Notes: generated by a model not told the origin, from the letters alone. DNA of 64,000 bases from Roseateles sp. (GCA_016790285.1 JAEUPJ010000020.1:62001-126000), one strand, 5' to 3'. Counted from the stretch's first letter, positions 1 to 10,263 are shown. Numbers and translations are program-made.

Positions 1-323
1 TCCTTCATGGCGTGGAAGTGATGTTCTTCCCGGAAGAACGAGGTCAGGTTGGTCGTCAGGCAGTTGACGAACTCCTGCCACTCGACGGCGCCGGTGGGGC
101 CGGTCGAGCTCTCCAGCCACTGCAGGTAACTCGCGAAGCTCTTGTGGCCCGTCTCGCGCAGGCGGCGCGACAGGCGGCTGTAGACCATCGCGTGCTTGCC
201 GTCGTGCAGGCTGATGCCGGCATGCCGGTAGATGAGCTCGCGCACCCGGTCGAAGTCGGCCTTGCTGAAGCTGAATTCGTGATCGAGGGCGTCCGTGCCG
301 GAGGCGAGTTCGGGTGCGGGCAT
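1..323 (-). CDS. cheR: CheR chemotaxis receptor methyltransferase (5' part only)
   Basis: CheR uses S-adenosylmethionine to methylate glutamates on chemoreceptors, setting adaptation in the chemotaxis pathway. The minus strand is open from an ATG at 323 to the window edge, giving about 107 residues. It shows the alpha-helical N-terminal domain (FDRVRELIYRHAGISL, then YSRLSRRLRETG) and the conserved junction into the methyltransferase domain (TTNLTSFFREEHHF). The C-terminal catalytic domain lies outside the window. It is transcribed away from the GGDEF gene, with about 200 bases between them. No other chemotaxis gene is visible here, but the neighbours beyond base 1 are unknown. The family call is firm; the exact start is less so because no strong ribosome binding site precedes this ATG. 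Confidence 0.9.
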   Translation of the reverse strand, partial: MPAPELASGTDALDHEFSFSKADFDRVRELIYRHAGISLHDGKHAMVYSRLSRRLRETGHKSFASYLQWLESSTGPTGAVEWQEFVNCLTTNLTSFFREEHHFHAMK

Positions 324-523
324 GTGGTGTATCAGTTTTGTGGGTGCTCGCAGCAGTTATGGCGTAGGCGCGCCGATTCTGCACCGCAGGCCCCTTTGTA
401 CGGCCCGGGCCAGATCCAGAATAGTGCAATCAGCCCTCAGGAACGTGCCTGTTTCACGACCTGGGCTGGCTGGGGCCGCTGCTAGACTGCCCCGAAACCA
501 CAATCCTGGCTATCGGCCACCCC

Positions 524-1261
524 TTGGAACACCGCTTGCCCGATCCCCAACTGGTCGACGCCTCGGCGCTCGATCTGGACCAGGCCCTGCAATTGCTGCA
601 GCAGGCCGGGGCATTGCTGCCAGACGAGGCCCCATTGACCACGGCCTGGCTGCAGGCCGTGCTGGACGCGCTGTGCGATCTGTCGAGCAAGGATGCGCTC
701 ACCGGCCTCGTCAACCGGCGCAGCTTCGAGATGTCGCTGGCCCGCGAAGTGGATCGCGTCGCACGCGCGGGCGAACCGGCCCTGCTGCTGATGCTGGACA
801 TCGACCATTTCAAGGCCGTGAACGACACCCACGGGCATGGCGCCGGGGACCAGGTCATCCGCGCCGTGGCCCGCGCCATCGAGCAGACGGTGCGCCCGAT
901 GGATCTCGTCGCCCGCGTGGGCGGCGAGGAGTTCGCCATCATCCTTCCCAACTGCGCCTCGCACGTGGGCCTGGCCGTGGCCGAACGTGTGCGCGAGCGG
1001 GTGTCGGAGCTCGACATCGAAGTCGGCCCCGGCCAGATGCTCAACGTCACCGTCAGCCTCGGTGGCGCCTTCGCGCCGCAATGGGTGCGCTCGTCGCCCT
1101 TGCTGTGGACCGAGCGCGCCGATCGGCAGCTCTACCGCGCCAAGGCCGAAGGCCGCAACCGCGCCTGCCTCGAGCCCCAGGTCGACTCCCTGGTCAGTGC
1201 CGAAGAAAAGGGCATGTTGTACGCCACGCTGAATCTCGAATCGCAACAGGACCTGCCATGA
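524..1261 (+). CDS. GGDEF-domain diguanylate cyclase
   Basis: Predicted to make cyclic di-GMP from two GTP. The 245-residue protein has an N-terminal helical stretch of about 70 residues with no recognised sensor domain, then a full GGDEF domain from about residue 75 (DALTGLVNRRSF) to 215. The active-site motif is GGEEF at residues 133-137. The inhibitory-site motif RPMD sits at 124-127, exactly five residues before it, so product feedback inhibition is likely. There are no membrane segments, so it should be cytosolic. The start is a TTG, chosen because the frame has no better in-frame ATG before the domain. Its stop overlaps the next gene by 4 bases (ATGA), which implies co-translation with the MinD-like ATPase. 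Confidence 0.88.
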   Translation: MEHRLPDPQLVDASALDLDQALQLLQQAGALLPDEAPLTTAWLQAVLDALCDLSSKDALTGLVNRRSFEMSLAREVDRVARAGEPALLLMLDIDHFKAVNDTHGHGAGDQVIRAVARAIEQTVRPMDLVARVGGEEFAIILPNCASHVGLAVAERVRERVSELDIEVGPGQMLNVTVSLGGAFAPQWVRSSPLLWTERADRQLYRAKAEGRNRACLEPQVDSLVSAEEKGMLYATLNLESQQDLP

Positions 1262-2055
1262 GCACGACCCCCGATCCTGCTGCTCCACGCCCCACACGCT
1301 CCGGCGCCCGCACGCTAGCCGTCACGAGCGGCAAGGGCGGCGTGGGCAAGACCTTCGTCACCGCCAACCTTGCGGCGGCACTCGCTGCGCGCGGCCAGAA
1401 AGTGCTGGTGCTGGACGCCGACCTCGGCCTGGCCAACCTCGACGTGGTGCTGAACCTGCACCCCAAGCTGACGCTGCACGACGTCTTCACCGAAAAGGCC
1501 ACGCTCGAGCAGGCCATCCTGCCTGCGCCCGGCGGCTTCTTCGTGCTGCTGGCGGGCTCGGGCATGGTCGAGTACTCGCGCCTCACGCCCGAGGTGCGCG
1601 ACAAGCTGCTGCACATCATCGACCTGGTCAAGCCCCGCTTCGACTGGGTGCTGCTGGACACCGGCGCCGGCATCTCCGACGTCGTGCTCTTCGCCATTTC
1701 GCTGGCCCAGGACGTGCTCGTCGTGGCCACGCCCGAGCCCACGTCGCTGACCGACGCCTACGCCACCATCAAGGTGCTGGCGACACAGCAGGAGCGCCGC
1801 CAGGTCGGCCTGCTGGTCAACCAGGCCAACCGCGTCGGCGAAGGCAAGCTCATCTGCGGCCAGTTGCAGCAGGTGCTGCAGCGCTTCGTCGGCCCCTCGC
1901 CGGGGCAGACCTTCCGGCTCGAACTGTTCGGTGAGGTCAAGTCCGACCCCGCCGTGCGCCAGGCCGTGCTCAAGCGCCAGCTCATGCTGGAGCATTACCC
2001 GGGCTGCGACGCGGCCCAGGCGATCAAGGCCCTGGCCTCCAAGCTCCTTGGCTGA
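1258..2055 (+). CDS. MinD/ParA-family P-loop ATPase (FlhG-like)
   Basis: A 265-residue deviant Walker A ATPase. The P-loop SGKGGVGKTF is at residues 24-33, with both signature lysines (K26 and K31). The switch region DADLGLANLDVVL and the Walker B region VLLDTGAGISD follow. Proteins of this build position flagella (FlhG), division machinery (MinD) or chemosensory arrays (ParC). The DADLGLANLD stretch is typical of FlhG and MinD. The N-terminal FlhF-activating motif of classical FlhG is not evident, and neither flhF nor fliA is adjacent, so I do not assign a symbol. It overlaps the GGDEF gene by 4 bases upstream and the globin gene by 8 bases downstream. The operon with a c-di-GMP enzyme suggests a role in motility or polarity. 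Confidence 0.85.
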   Translation: MSTTPDPAAPRPTRSGARTLAVTSGKGGVGKTFVTANLAAALAARGQKVLVLDADLGLANLDVVLNLHPKLTLHDVFTEKATLEQAILPAPGGFFVLLAGSGMVEYSRLTPEVRDKLLHIIDLVKPRFDWVLLDTGAGISDVVLFAISLAQDVLVVATPEPTSLTDAYATIKVLATQQERRQVGLLVNQANRVGEGKLICGQLQQVLQRFVGPSPGQTFRLELFGEVKSDPAVRQAVLKRQLMLEHYPGCDAAQAIKALASKLLG

Positions 2056-2443
2056 TACCGCACCCTCCACCGCCTTCGAGTGGCTGGGCGGCGAGGCCCG
2101 CGTGCGCGAGCTCGTCGACCGCTTCTACGACCTCATGGAGCTGGAGCCCGCCTACGCGCGGTTGCGCGCCGCGCACGGTGACTCGCTCGACAGCGCGCGC
2201 GACAAGCTGTTCTGGTTCCTGTGCGGGTGGCTGGGCGGGCCCGACCACTACATCAGCCGCTTCGGCCACCCGCGTCTGCGGGCACGCCATTTGCCCTTTC
2301 GCATCGGCATCGCCGAACGCGACGAGTGGCTTGCCTGCATGGCCCAGGCGATGCAGGAAACCGGCGTCGACCCGGCGTTGCAGGCGCGCCTGGCGGAGTC
2401 CTTCGCCGGCACAGCCGACTGGATGCGCAACGTCGGCGCTTGA
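2048..2443 (+). CDS. Group II truncated haemoglobin
   Basis: A 131-residue haem globin of the 2-on-2 (trHbO) type. These proteins bind O2 and NO and are linked to NO or oxidative stress, or to O2 delivery to other enzymes. The diagnostic block LFWFLCGWLGGPDHY lies at about residues 54-68, followed by FGHPRLRARHLPF. His81 is the likely proximal haem ligand, Tyr27 is near the B10 position, and Trp94 (DEWLACM) is the invariant G8 tryptophan of groups II and III. The start is a TTG at 2048, inside the end of the ATPase gene. An upstream extension of the frame would read through that gene and is not credible. It is the last gene of the GGDEF-ATPase-globin chain. Confidence 0.9.
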   Translation: MADTAPSTAFEWLGGEARVRELVDRFYDLMELEPAYARLRAAHGDSLDSARDKLFWFLCGWLGGPDHYISRFGHPRLRARHLPFRIGIAERDEWLACMAQAMQETGVDPALQARLAESFAGTADWMRNVGA

Positions 2444-2444
2444 G

Positions 2445-2460
2445 CCCCCCGCTTCGGGGG
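2445..2460 (+). terminator. Hairpin after the globin gene
   Basis: A CCCCC/GGGGG stem with a short GCTTC-type loop starts just after the globin stop. A run of six T lies further on at 2483-2488, not directly abutting, so termination efficiency is uncertain. It separates the globin operon from the response regulator gene. Confidence 0.35.
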
Positions 2461-2536
2461 CGCAAGGTCTGCTTCGCGCGACTTTTTTGTAACGGCTGCA
2501 GGCGTGTTCCGCCCGCTCCTTTAGCATGCCGCCTCA

Positions 2537-2923
2537 ATGAATTCTGCTTCCGAGTTTGCGCACGTGCTGGTCGTCGACGACAACGTCGACGCCGCTGAAG
2601 TCCTGGCCCTGTTGATCGAGACCGAGGGTTTCACGACGTCCACCGCGCGCACGCTGGCGGCCGCTCGCGAGCAGATGGCTGCGGCGCGGCCCGACATCGT
2701 GCTGCTCGACCTGAACCTGCCCGATGGCAGCGGCATTAGCCTGCTCGCCGACATCAAGGCCGACCAGCACACAGCAGGCGTCCAGGTCGTCGTGCTCAGC
2801 GGCATGCTCGACGACAAGGTGCGCGAGCAGGCGCACTTGTTGGGCGCCGCTGCCTTCCTCCTCAAGCCCTTCGAACACGACCAGCTCAGCCGCGTCCTGC
2901 AGCAGGTGTCCCCCGCCCCGTGA
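2537..2923 (+). CDS. Single-domain response regulator (partner of the phytochrome)
   Basis: A 128-residue receiver domain with no output domain. The acidic pair is Asp14-Asp15, the phospho-acceptor is Asp58 (LLDLNLPDGSG), the conserved Ser88 is in VVLSGM, and Lys110 is in LLKPF. All catalytic positions are therefore present. Its stop codon overlaps the GTG start of the bacteriophytochrome kinase by 4 bases, so the two are almost certainly a cognate pair, with the regulator made first. Receiver-only proteins of this type usually act by protein-protein contact or as phosphate sinks in a relay. The output partner is not identifiable here. Confidence 0.9.
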   Translation: MNSASEFAHVLVVDDNVDAAEVLALLIETEGFTTSTARTLAAAREQMAAARPDIVLLDLNLPDGSGISLLADIKADQHTAGVQVVVLSGMLDDKVREQAHLLGAAAFLLKPFEHDQLSRVLQQVSPAP

Positions 2924-5106
2924 ACGGCGGGCCTCAAGGCGCCGGGTTCGCCGCCCCCCTGACACTCGACAACTGCGACCGGGAGCCCATCCACATCCCC
3001 GGGTCGATCCAGCCGCACGGCGCGCTGTTGGCGTTCTCCGCGGCAGGCCGCCTTGTCGCGATGAGCGCCAACGCCAACGCGCTGCTGGGCCTGTCCCTGC
3101 AGCTCGGCGAGGTGCCGCCGCCCGATGCGCTGGGCGGTGACCCCGACGTCGCCGAAGCCATCCAGCAGGCGCTGGCGCTGCTGGGCAGCGGCGAGACGGT
3201 GCCGGACTCGCGCGAGGTGACGGTGACCGGGCGGGCGTTCGACATGGTCGTGCACACGCATGCCGAGCTGGCCCTGTGCGAGTTCGAGCTGCGCGATGCC
3301 AGCGCCGAGCGCCTGAGCCGTTTCGCGCAGATGGCGTATGGGTCCATGGACAAGCTCAAGCGCCAGCGCGGCATCGACAAGCTGCTGGAGGTCGCCGTGG
3401 CCGAGGTGCGCGCGATGACCGGCTTCGACCGCGTCATGGCCTACCGCTTCCGTCACGATGACAGCGGCGACGTCGTGGCCGAGTCCCGCCGCGACGACCT
3501 CGAGCCCTACCTCGGCCGGCGCTACCCCGCCAGCGACATCCCCGCCCAGGCACGCCGCCTGTACGTGCTCAACACCCTGCGCCTGATCGCGGACGTCGGC
3601 TATGCGCCAGTGCCGCTGCTGGCCGAGCCCGGTCACGCGACGCCGCTGGACCTCAGCCACAGCGTGCTGCGCAGCGTGTCGCCCGTGCACGTCGAGTACC
3701 TCACGAACATGGGCGTGGGCGCCTCGATGAGCGTGTCCATCGTCGTCGCGGGGCGCCTGTGGGGCATGGTGGCCTGCCACCACATGGCACCGCTGCGCGT
3801 GCCGTATGCCATCCGCATGGCGTGCGACGTGGTGGCGCAGCTGATTGCGGCATCGGTGCAGTCGTTCGATGCACGGGAGCGTGAAGCCGCCGTGGCGCAG
3901 GCGGCCGTGCTGCGCACCGACATCGCCGCGCTGGTGGCCCAGGGGCACGACGCGGCCGACGTGCTCGGCCAGCACGCGGCGGCGCTTTGCGACAACCTGG
4001 GCGGCGATGCCCTGTTCGTGAGTATCGACGGCCGTGTCCACAGCCATGGCGCTGTCGACGAGGCCTGGGCAGGCGACGTGGTGGCGCAGTTGCAGGCCAG
4101 CGCCCAGCCCATCGTCCACGTGCATCGCGTCGGCGACTTGCCGGCGGCTGCCGCCGAGCCGCACTACAGCGGCGTGCTGGCCCTGAGCTTCGACCCGTCG
4201 CGCGCCGGCTGGCTGGTGCTGTTGCGCCGGGAGCAGATCGAGACGATCCGCTGGGGTGGGCGGCCGGAGAAGGTCTACACGCATGGCCCCCTGGGCCCGC
4301 GGCTCACGCCACGCGGCTCGTTCGCCGAGTGGCGGGAGACCGTGCGCGGCACGGCCGTGCCGTGGTCGGACACGGCGCTGGAGAGCGCGCGCCTGCTGCA
4401 GGCGGCCGTCAGCCGCGTGCACACGGACCGCGTGATGGAGCTGGACCGCCTGCGCTCGCAGTTGTGGGCCGTGTTGGGCCATGACCTGCGCGACCCGCTG
4501 CAGGCGTTGAGCGTCGCCTCCGTCGCCCTGGACCGCCAGCCCACAACGGGGCGCCTGACATCCGTCATCCGCAATTCCACCAACCGTATGCAGCGCCTGC
4601 TGCGCGACCTGCAGGACATCACCCGCATCCAGAACGGCCTGGGACTGGCGATCGACCTGGAGGACATCGACCTGGCTGCGCTGCTCAGTCAATTGCTGGA
4701 CGACCAGCGCGCCACCTACCCGGGCATGGCCATCGAGGCGACGCTGCCCGAGCGGCTGCTCGCGCGGGTCGACCCGATGCGCTACCTGCAGATGAGCGCG
4801 AACCTGCTGAGCAACGCGCGCCACCACGGCGACGGCCTCGTGCGCGTGGTGCTCGCTGAGCGCGGCGGCCATGCCGAGCTCGAGATCCGCAACCCCGCGC
4901 CGCCGATCGATGCGGCGCTTCTGGAGGGGCTCTTCGACCCCTTCAAGCGCAGCGCGATCCGCAACACGCGCAATCCCGGCAGCATGGGGCTGGGCCTGTA
5001 CATCGTCGACCAGGTCGCCCGCGCGCATGGCGGGCAGATCCGCTACGAGCCGGGCGAGGGCGAAGTGATCTTCGTGCTGCGCCTGCCGCTGCGGCCGGCG
5101 GGTTGA
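2920..5106 (+). CDS. bphP: Bacteriophytochrome sensor histidine kinase
   Basis: A red/far-red light sensor kinase of 728 residues with the canonical layout PAS, GAF, PHY, HisKA and HATPase. Cys19 (DNCDREPIHIPGSIQPHG) is at the position that attaches biliverdin in bacterial phytochromes. The GAF domain carries the PASDIP motif at about 203-208. The PHY region has the WGGRPEK and PRGSF motifs of the tongue. The kinase half has the H-box LGHDLRDP with His521, and an ATP-binding G-box (MGLGLYIV) near 690. There are no membrane segments. It starts at a GTG overlapping the response regulator stop. Biliverdin synthesis needs a haem oxygenase, and none is encoded in this window. The family call is very firm; the physiological output is unknown. 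Confidence 0.95.
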   Translation: MNGGPQGAGFAAPLTLDNCDREPIHIPGSIQPHGALLAFSAAGRLVAMSANANALLGLSLQLGEVPPPDALGGDPDVAEAIQQALALLGSGETVPDSREVTVTGRAFDMVVHTHAELALCEFELRDASAERLSRFAQMAYGSMDKLKRQRGIDKLLEVAVAEVRAMTGFDRVMAYRFRHDDSGDVVAESRRDDLEPYLGRRYPASDIPAQARRLYVLNTLRLIADVGYAPVPLLAEPGHATPLDLSHSVLRSVSPVHVEYLTNMGVGASMSVSIVVAGRLWGMVACHHMAPLRVPYAIRMACDVVAQLIAASVQSFDAREREAAVAQAAVLRTDIAALVAQGHDAADVLGQHAAALCDNLGGDALFVSIDGRVHSHGAVDEAWAGDVVAQLQASAQPIVHVHRVGDLPAAAAEPHYSGVLALSFDPSRAGWLVLLRREQIETIRWGGRPEKVYTHGPLGPRLTPRGSFAEWRETVRGTAVPWSDTALESARLLQAAVSRVHTDRVMELDRLRSQLWAVLGHDLRDPLQALSVASVALDRQPTTGRLTSVIRNSTNRMQRLLRDLQDITRIQNGLGLAIDLEDIDLAALLSQLLDDQRATYPGMAIEATLPERLLARVDPMRYLQMSANLLSNARHHGDGLVRVVLAERGGHAELEIRNPAPPIDAALLEGLFDPFKRSAIRNTRNPGSMGLGLYIVDQVARAHGGQIRYEPGEGEVIFVLRLPLRPAG

Positions 5107-5133
5107 GCCAGGCCGGCCGGGCAGCGGCCCGTG

Positions 5134-5781
5134 TCAGTCGACGCGGAAGGCGAAGTCCTGCTGGAACATGGCGTCGCCCTGGCACTGGTAGCCCGCCAAC
5201 GCCGACTCGACGGCGCGTTGCAGCGCGCGGCGGGTCTTGCCATCGACGGCACCCTGCGCCACGCGGAAGTCACTGCCCACGACGCGGCCGCCGCGCACGG
5301 TGGCCACAACCTGCAGCACCGCTTCGCCGCTCCAGCTGACCACCGGCACCTCGGGGCGTGGCATCACGGAGCAGACGGCGCCCGGCGCAGTGATCTTCGT
5401 GCCGGCGTCGCCGACCGGCGGCGTCACCGGCCCCACGATCGACCCCGTGCCGGTGCCCGTGTTCCCCAGCGGGATCTGCGGCGTCTCGCCCCGATGCAGC
5501 GGGTCGACCCGCTGCGTCGGCGCTTCTTCCCAGATCGGCGGCTGGATGGGGGTGAGTTCGGGTGCCTTCAGCGTCGGCTTTTCCGCCTTGACCGGTTCGG
5601 GCTTGGGAAGCTCGCGCTTGACGTCGTCCAGCTTGGGCAGCAGCACCGTGGCTTCGTGCGGCCGGGTCGGCGGCCTGATGAGCCCGGCGCTGAGGGCATA
5701 GATGCCTGCCAGATGCAAGGCGACGACCAGACCGATGCCCACGTAACGGGTGGGGGCGGGGGAGTGGCGGGACAGGTTCAT
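5134..5781 (-). CDS. TonB-like energy-transducing protein
   Basis: A 215-residue protein with a single N-terminal membrane anchor (about residues 13-33). A Pro/Lys/Glu-rich periplasmic spacer follows (KRELPKPEPVKAEKPTL), then a C-terminal TonB-like alpha/beta domain (about 135-215). TonB proteins couple the proton-motive force, through ExbB and ExbD, to outer-membrane receptors. No exbB, exbD or TonB-dependent receptor is adjacent, so its partners are unknown. The C-terminal domain has two cysteines (one in GAVCSV, one in GYQCQG) that could form a disulfide. It converges on the phytochrome gene, with 27 bases between the stops. Confidence 0.8.
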   Translation of the reverse strand: MNLSRHSPAPTRYVGIGLVVALHLAGIYALSAGLIRPPTRPHEATVLLPKLDDVKRELPKPEPVKAEKPTLKAPELTPIQPPIWEEAPTQRVDPLHRGETPQIPLGNTGTGTGSIVGPVTPPVGDAGTKITAPGAVCSVMPRPEVPVVSWSGEAVLQVVATVRGGRVVGSDFRVAQGAVDGKTRRALQRAVESALAGYQCQGDAMFQQDFAFRVD

Positions 5782-5935
5782 GGGCGCTCCTTGGCTTGGG
5801 CTGGGAAAACCTGGTGTCGCGCGTTGGCGGCTTGGAATCCAGGCTACCCCGGCGTTGCGCCGACGGTCAATGGCGTTAGACCGCGTCGCGGCGATACGAC
5901 GGCGCCACCATTCCCCAGGCAGCGTCAGCGGCGCG

Positions 5936-6580
5936 TCAGACCGTGCCGCTGAGCAGCACCATCAGCGCGCCGGCGCCGCCGTCGCTGGCGCGCGCCTGCA
6001 CGAAGGCCAGCACCTCGTTCTTCTGCACCAGCCAGCGGCGTACGCGGCCCTTGAGCACGGGCTCGCGGCCCGGCGAGCCATGACCCTTGCCGTGCACCAC
6101 ACGCACGCAGCGCAGGCCGCGCCGGGCGCTGTCGTGGATGAAGAGGCCGAGCGCCTCGCGGGCCGCGTCGCGGCGCAGGCCGTGCAGGTCGAGCTGCGCC
6201 TGCAGTGACCAATGCCCGCGGCGCAGCTTGCGCACCACCTCCAGGCTGATGCCCTCGCGGCGGAAGGACAAGGTCTCGTCGGTGTCCAGCAGCGTGTCCA
6301 CGTCGATCTCGTCGGACAGGGCCTGCAGCAGCACGGCGCGCTCATCGGCCTCGCGCTGCCGGGGTTCGGGGGCGGGCTGCTCGCGCTCGTGCAGCACGCG
6401 GTCCACGCGGCGCAGCGGCGTCACCGGCCCGACCGTCAGCTCGAACACGCGCCGCTCCTGCTCCGCCAGCCGCAGGGCAGCAGCCAGGCGTTCACGTTCG
6501 ACCTCGGCGGCCAGGCGAGCGGCGGTGAGCTCGCGGGCCAGCGGCTTCAGGTCCGCCAGGCTGCGCACGACCTTGCTCAC
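5936..6580 (-). CDS. Smr-domain nuclease-like protein
   Basis: A 214-residue protein with a charged helical N-terminal half (probably coiled coil, about residues 10-50) and a C-terminal Smr domain (about 125-205). The domain shows the two family motifs: [15 protein letters not shown], with the conserved LDLHG, and [13 protein letters not shown], with the HGKG loop. Free-standing Smr proteins are DNA or RNA endonucleases, for example SmrB in collided-ribosome rescue. It begins at a GTG that overlaps the radC stop by 4 bases, so the two are co-translated. The biological substrate cannot be told from sequence. Confidence 0.88.
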   Translation of the reverse strand: MSKVVRSLADLKPLARELTAARLAAEVERERLAAALRLAEQERRVFELTVGPVTPLRRVDRVLHEREQPAPEPRQREADERAVLLQALSDEIDVDTLLDTDETLSFRREGISLEVVRKLRRGHWSLQAQLDLHGLRRDAAREALGLFIHDSARRGLRCVRVVHGKGHGSPGREPVLKGRVRRWLVQKNEVLAFVQARASDGGAGALMVLLSGTV

Positions 6581-7251
6581 AGCAGCCCCCGCTCGGCGAA
6601 CGACACCACGTCGCCGGCGCCGACGATGAAGTGGTCGACCACCCGCACGTCCACGAGGGCGAGCGCGTCGCTCAGGCGGCGCGTCAGCATCTCATCGGCC
6701 CGGGAGGGCTCCGCCACGCCGCTGGGGTGGTTGTGGGCGAGCACCACGGACGCTGCGCCGAGGGCGAGCGCGCGCTTGACCACCTCGCGGGGGTGGACGG
6801 TCGTGGAGGTGAGGGAGCCCTGGAAGAGCGTTTCCAGCGTGATCAGCTTGAGCTGCGCGTCCAGGAAGAGGACGGCGAACACCTCATGGCCGAGGCCGCC
6901 AAGGTGCAGGCGCAGATAGGTCTTGACCGAGGCGACATCGCTCATCGCCGGTTTGTCCGCCAGGCGCTGGTCGAGCGAGCGGCGCGTGATCTCGAGCACG
7001 GCGGCAATCTCCGCGCGCTTGGCGGGCCCGAGGCCCTTGACCTGGGCCAGGTCCCGCACATCGGCCGCCAGCAGGCCCGCCCAGCCGCCGAAGCGGTCCA
7101 GAAGCCCCTGCGCCAGCTGCAGCACCGACGTGCCCTGCACGCCGGTGCGCAGCAGCAACGCCAGCAACTCGGCGTCCGCCAGCGCCTGCGGTCCCCGGGC
7201 GAGCAGCTTCTCGCGCGGGCGGGCGTCCGGGGGCAGGTGGGTCAACGGCAT
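6577..7251 (-). CDS. radC: RadC / JAB-domain protein
   Basis: A 224-residue RadC homologue. The N-terminal part (about 1-100) has a helix-hairpin-helix type segment ([12 protein letters not shown]). The C-terminal JAB metalloprotease-like domain has the motif HNHPSG followed by Ser and Asp (SRADEM). The name comes from an old repair mutant; the true role of the family is unresolved. The ATG at 7251 lies back to back with the SlpA gene, and a TAAAAT sequence over this start codon is a candidate -10 for the plus-strand gene. It heads a two-gene minus-strand unit with the Smr gene. Confidence 0.93.
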   Translation of the reverse strand: MPLTHLPPDARPREKLLARGPQALADAELLALLLRTGVQGTSVLQLAQGLLDRFGGWAGLLAADVRDLAQVKGLGPAKRAEIAAVLEITRRSLDQRLADKPAMSDVASVKTYLRLHLGGLGHEVFAVLFLDAQLKLITLETLFQGSLTSTTVHPREVVKRALALGAASVVLAHNHPSGVAEPSRADEMLTRRLSDALALVDVRVVDHFIVGAGDVVSFAERGLL

Positions 7252-7290
7252 AAAATCGGCAGTCTAGCCAAGCGCTTCCAACCCTTGCCA

Positions 7291-7734
7291 ATGAACCCCA
7301 TCCAGGCCGGCTCCTTCCTCACGCTGCATTACCGGCTCTCGGGCCCGGACGGCGCCGACATCGTCAACACCTTCGATGACAAGCCCGCGACCCTGTCGCT
7401 GGGCGCCGGCCAGCTCTCGCCCGCCATCGAAGCCCGCCTCATCGGCCTGCCCGAAGGCGCCCGCGAGCGTTTCGAGCTCGCCCCGGGCGAGGCCTTCGGT
7501 GAACGCAACCCCGAGCTGCTGCAACGCGTGAAGCTGTCGCTGCTGCGCGAGCTGGGCGACCCGGACGAGGTCTACAACATCGGGGACGTGGTGCAGTTCC
7601 CCGGCCCGGACGGGCAGGGCGGTTACGCCGGCGTCGTGCGCGAACTCGGCGACGACGCGCTGCTGTTCGACTTCAACCACCCCCTTGCTGGCCAGCCGGT
7701 CAGCTTCGAGGTGCAAGTGATCGGGGTGCTGTGA
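7291..7734 (+). CDS. fkpB: SlpA-type FKBP peptidyl-prolyl isomerase
   Basis: A 147-residue FKBP-family protein. The N-terminal FKBP strand pattern ([13 protein letters not shown]) is followed by the inserted-flap region and PPIase core ([19 protein letters not shown], then [14 protein letters not shown]). The overall length matches SlpA/FkpB, which catalyses proline isomerisation and acts as a chaperone. There is no signal peptide, so it is cytosolic. The ATG at 7291 starts exactly at the family N-terminus. It overlaps ispH by a TGATG junction, and the slpA-ispH order is conserved in many proteobacteria. Confidence 0.92.
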   Translation: MNPIQAGSFLTLHYRLSGPDGADIVNTFDDKPATLSLGAGQLSPAIEARLIGLPEGARERFELAPGEAFGERNPELLQRVKLSLLRELGDPDEVYNIGDVVQFPGPDGQGGYAGVVRELGDDALLFDFNHPLAGQPVSFEVQVIGVL

Positions 7735-8711
7735 TGACGGGTGTCGTCCATCCCCAGGAAGTGCTGCTGGCCGAGCCGCGAGGCTTTTGCGCCGGCGTGG
7801 ACCGCGCCATCGAGATCGTCGAGCGCGCCCTCGTCAAGTTCGGTGCGCCCATCTACGTGCGCCACGAGATCGTCCACAACACCTATGTCGTCAACGACCT
7901 GAAGTCGCGCGGCGCCATCTTCATCGAAGACCTCGCCGAGGTCCCCGCCGGTGCGACGCTCGTGTTCAGCGCGCATGGCGTGAGCCAGGAGGTGCGCCGC
8001 GAGGCCGCTGAGCGGGGCTTCCAGGTGTTCGATGCCACCTGCCCGCTGGTGACCAAGGTCCACGTCGAGGTCGCCAAGCTGCACCGCGAGGGTTTCGAGT
8101 TCATCATGATCGGCCACAAGGGGCATCCCGAGGTCGAGGGCACGATGGGCCAGCTCACCGACGGCATCTACCTCGTGGAAGACGTCGAAGACGTCGCCAA
8201 GGTGCAGGTGAAAGACCCGTCGCGTCTGGCGGTCGTCACGCAGACCACCCTCAGCGTGGACGACGCCGCGGAGATCCTGGCCGAGGTCAAGCGCGTGTTC
8301 CCGCAGGTGCGCGAGCCCAAGAAGCAGGACATCTGCTACGCCACGCAGAACCGCCAGGACGCCGTGAAGGTGCTGGCGCCGCAGGTCGACGTCGTCATCG
8401 TCGTCGGCAGCCCGACCAGTTCCAACAGCAACCGCCTGCGCGAACTCGCCGAGCGCCTGGGCACGCCGGGCTACATGGTCGACGCCGCGGAAGACCTGCA
8501 GCCCGAATGGCTCGAAGGCCGGGCCCGCGTGGGCCTCACGGCCGGCGCCTCGGCACCCGACGTGCTCGTGCAGGCCGTGATCGACCGCCTGCGCGCCATG
8601 GGGGCCACGACCGTGCGCAGCCTGCCCGGCGTGGAGGAGCACGTGCGCTTCCCGCTGCCGATGGGCCTGGGCGACAAGTCCATGGCCGAGGTGAGTTCCT
8701 CCCGATCTTGA
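7734..8711 (+). CDS. ispH: 4-hydroxy-3-methylbut-2-enyl diphosphate reductase
   Basis: This is the last enzyme of the MEP isoprenoid pathway, an iron-sulfur reductase making IPP and DMAPP from HMBPP. It is 325 residues, normal for the family. The three cluster-binding cysteines are Cys19 ([14 protein letters not shown]), Cys103 ([11 protein letters not shown]) and Cys201 (ICYATQNRQ). The substrate-binding histidines (YVRHEIVHN and MIGHKGHPE) and the TSSNSNRL motif are present. The ATG at 7734 overlaps the slpA stop; a GTG one codon earlier is an equally possible start. The gene is followed by a hairpin and then serS. Confidence 0.97.
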   Translation: MTGVVHPQEVLLAEPRGFCAGVDRAIEIVERALVKFGAPIYVRHEIVHNTYVVNDLKSRGAIFIEDLAEVPAGATLVFSAHGVSQEVRREAAERGFQVFDATCPLVTKVHVEVAKLHREGFEFIMIGHKGHPEVEGTMGQLTDGIYLVEDVEDVAKVQVKDPSRLAVVTQTTLSVDDAAEILAEVKRVFPQVREPKKQDICYATQNRQDAVKVLAPQVDVVIVVGSPTSSNSNRLRELAERLGTPGYMVDAAEDLQPEWLEGRARVGLTAGASAPDVLVQAVIDRLRAMGATTVRSLPGVEEHVRFPLPMGLGDKSMAEVSSSRS

Positions 8712-8732
8712 CGCCGGCGTCTCCTGCACCCG

Positions 8733-8755
8733 GCGGCGCCTGACTTCGGCGCCGC
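8733..8755 (+). terminator. Hairpin between ispH and serS
   Basis: Perfect 8-base stem GCGGCGCC/GGCGCCGC around a 7-base loop, 22 bases after the ispH stop. No T-run follows, so it may be a weak terminator or an mRNA end-protecting structure rather than a strong stop. Confidence 0.4.
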
Positions 8756-8774
8756 TGTCGTATCTGAATCCTGA

Positions 8775-10101
<1,327 letters not shown>

Positions 10102-10136
10102 GGCCGGCTTCACTCGCACCACAGCGATCAGTTCCA

Positions 10137-10227
<91 letters not shown>

Positions 10228-10240
10228 AGTAGTAAGCAAA

Positions 10241-10263
10241 GACGGGCCTTCGGGCCCGTTTTT
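10241..10263 (+). terminator. Rho-independent terminator after tRNA-Ser
   Basis: Stem ACGGGCC / GGCCCGT with a short TTC-type loop, followed directly by TTTTT. This is a textbook intrinsic terminator 14 bases after the tRNA end. Confidence 0.9.

Noticed and set aside
295-2055. 586-residue frame starting upstream of the MinD-like ATPase
   Set aside because: The first 320 residues are the GGDEF gene read in the wrong frame; the true start is the ATG at 1258.
2521-5028. 835-residue open frame antisense to the phytochrome gene
   Set aside because: His/Gln/Arg/Ala-rich composition with no domain; a GC-bias shadow of the strong phytochrome frame.
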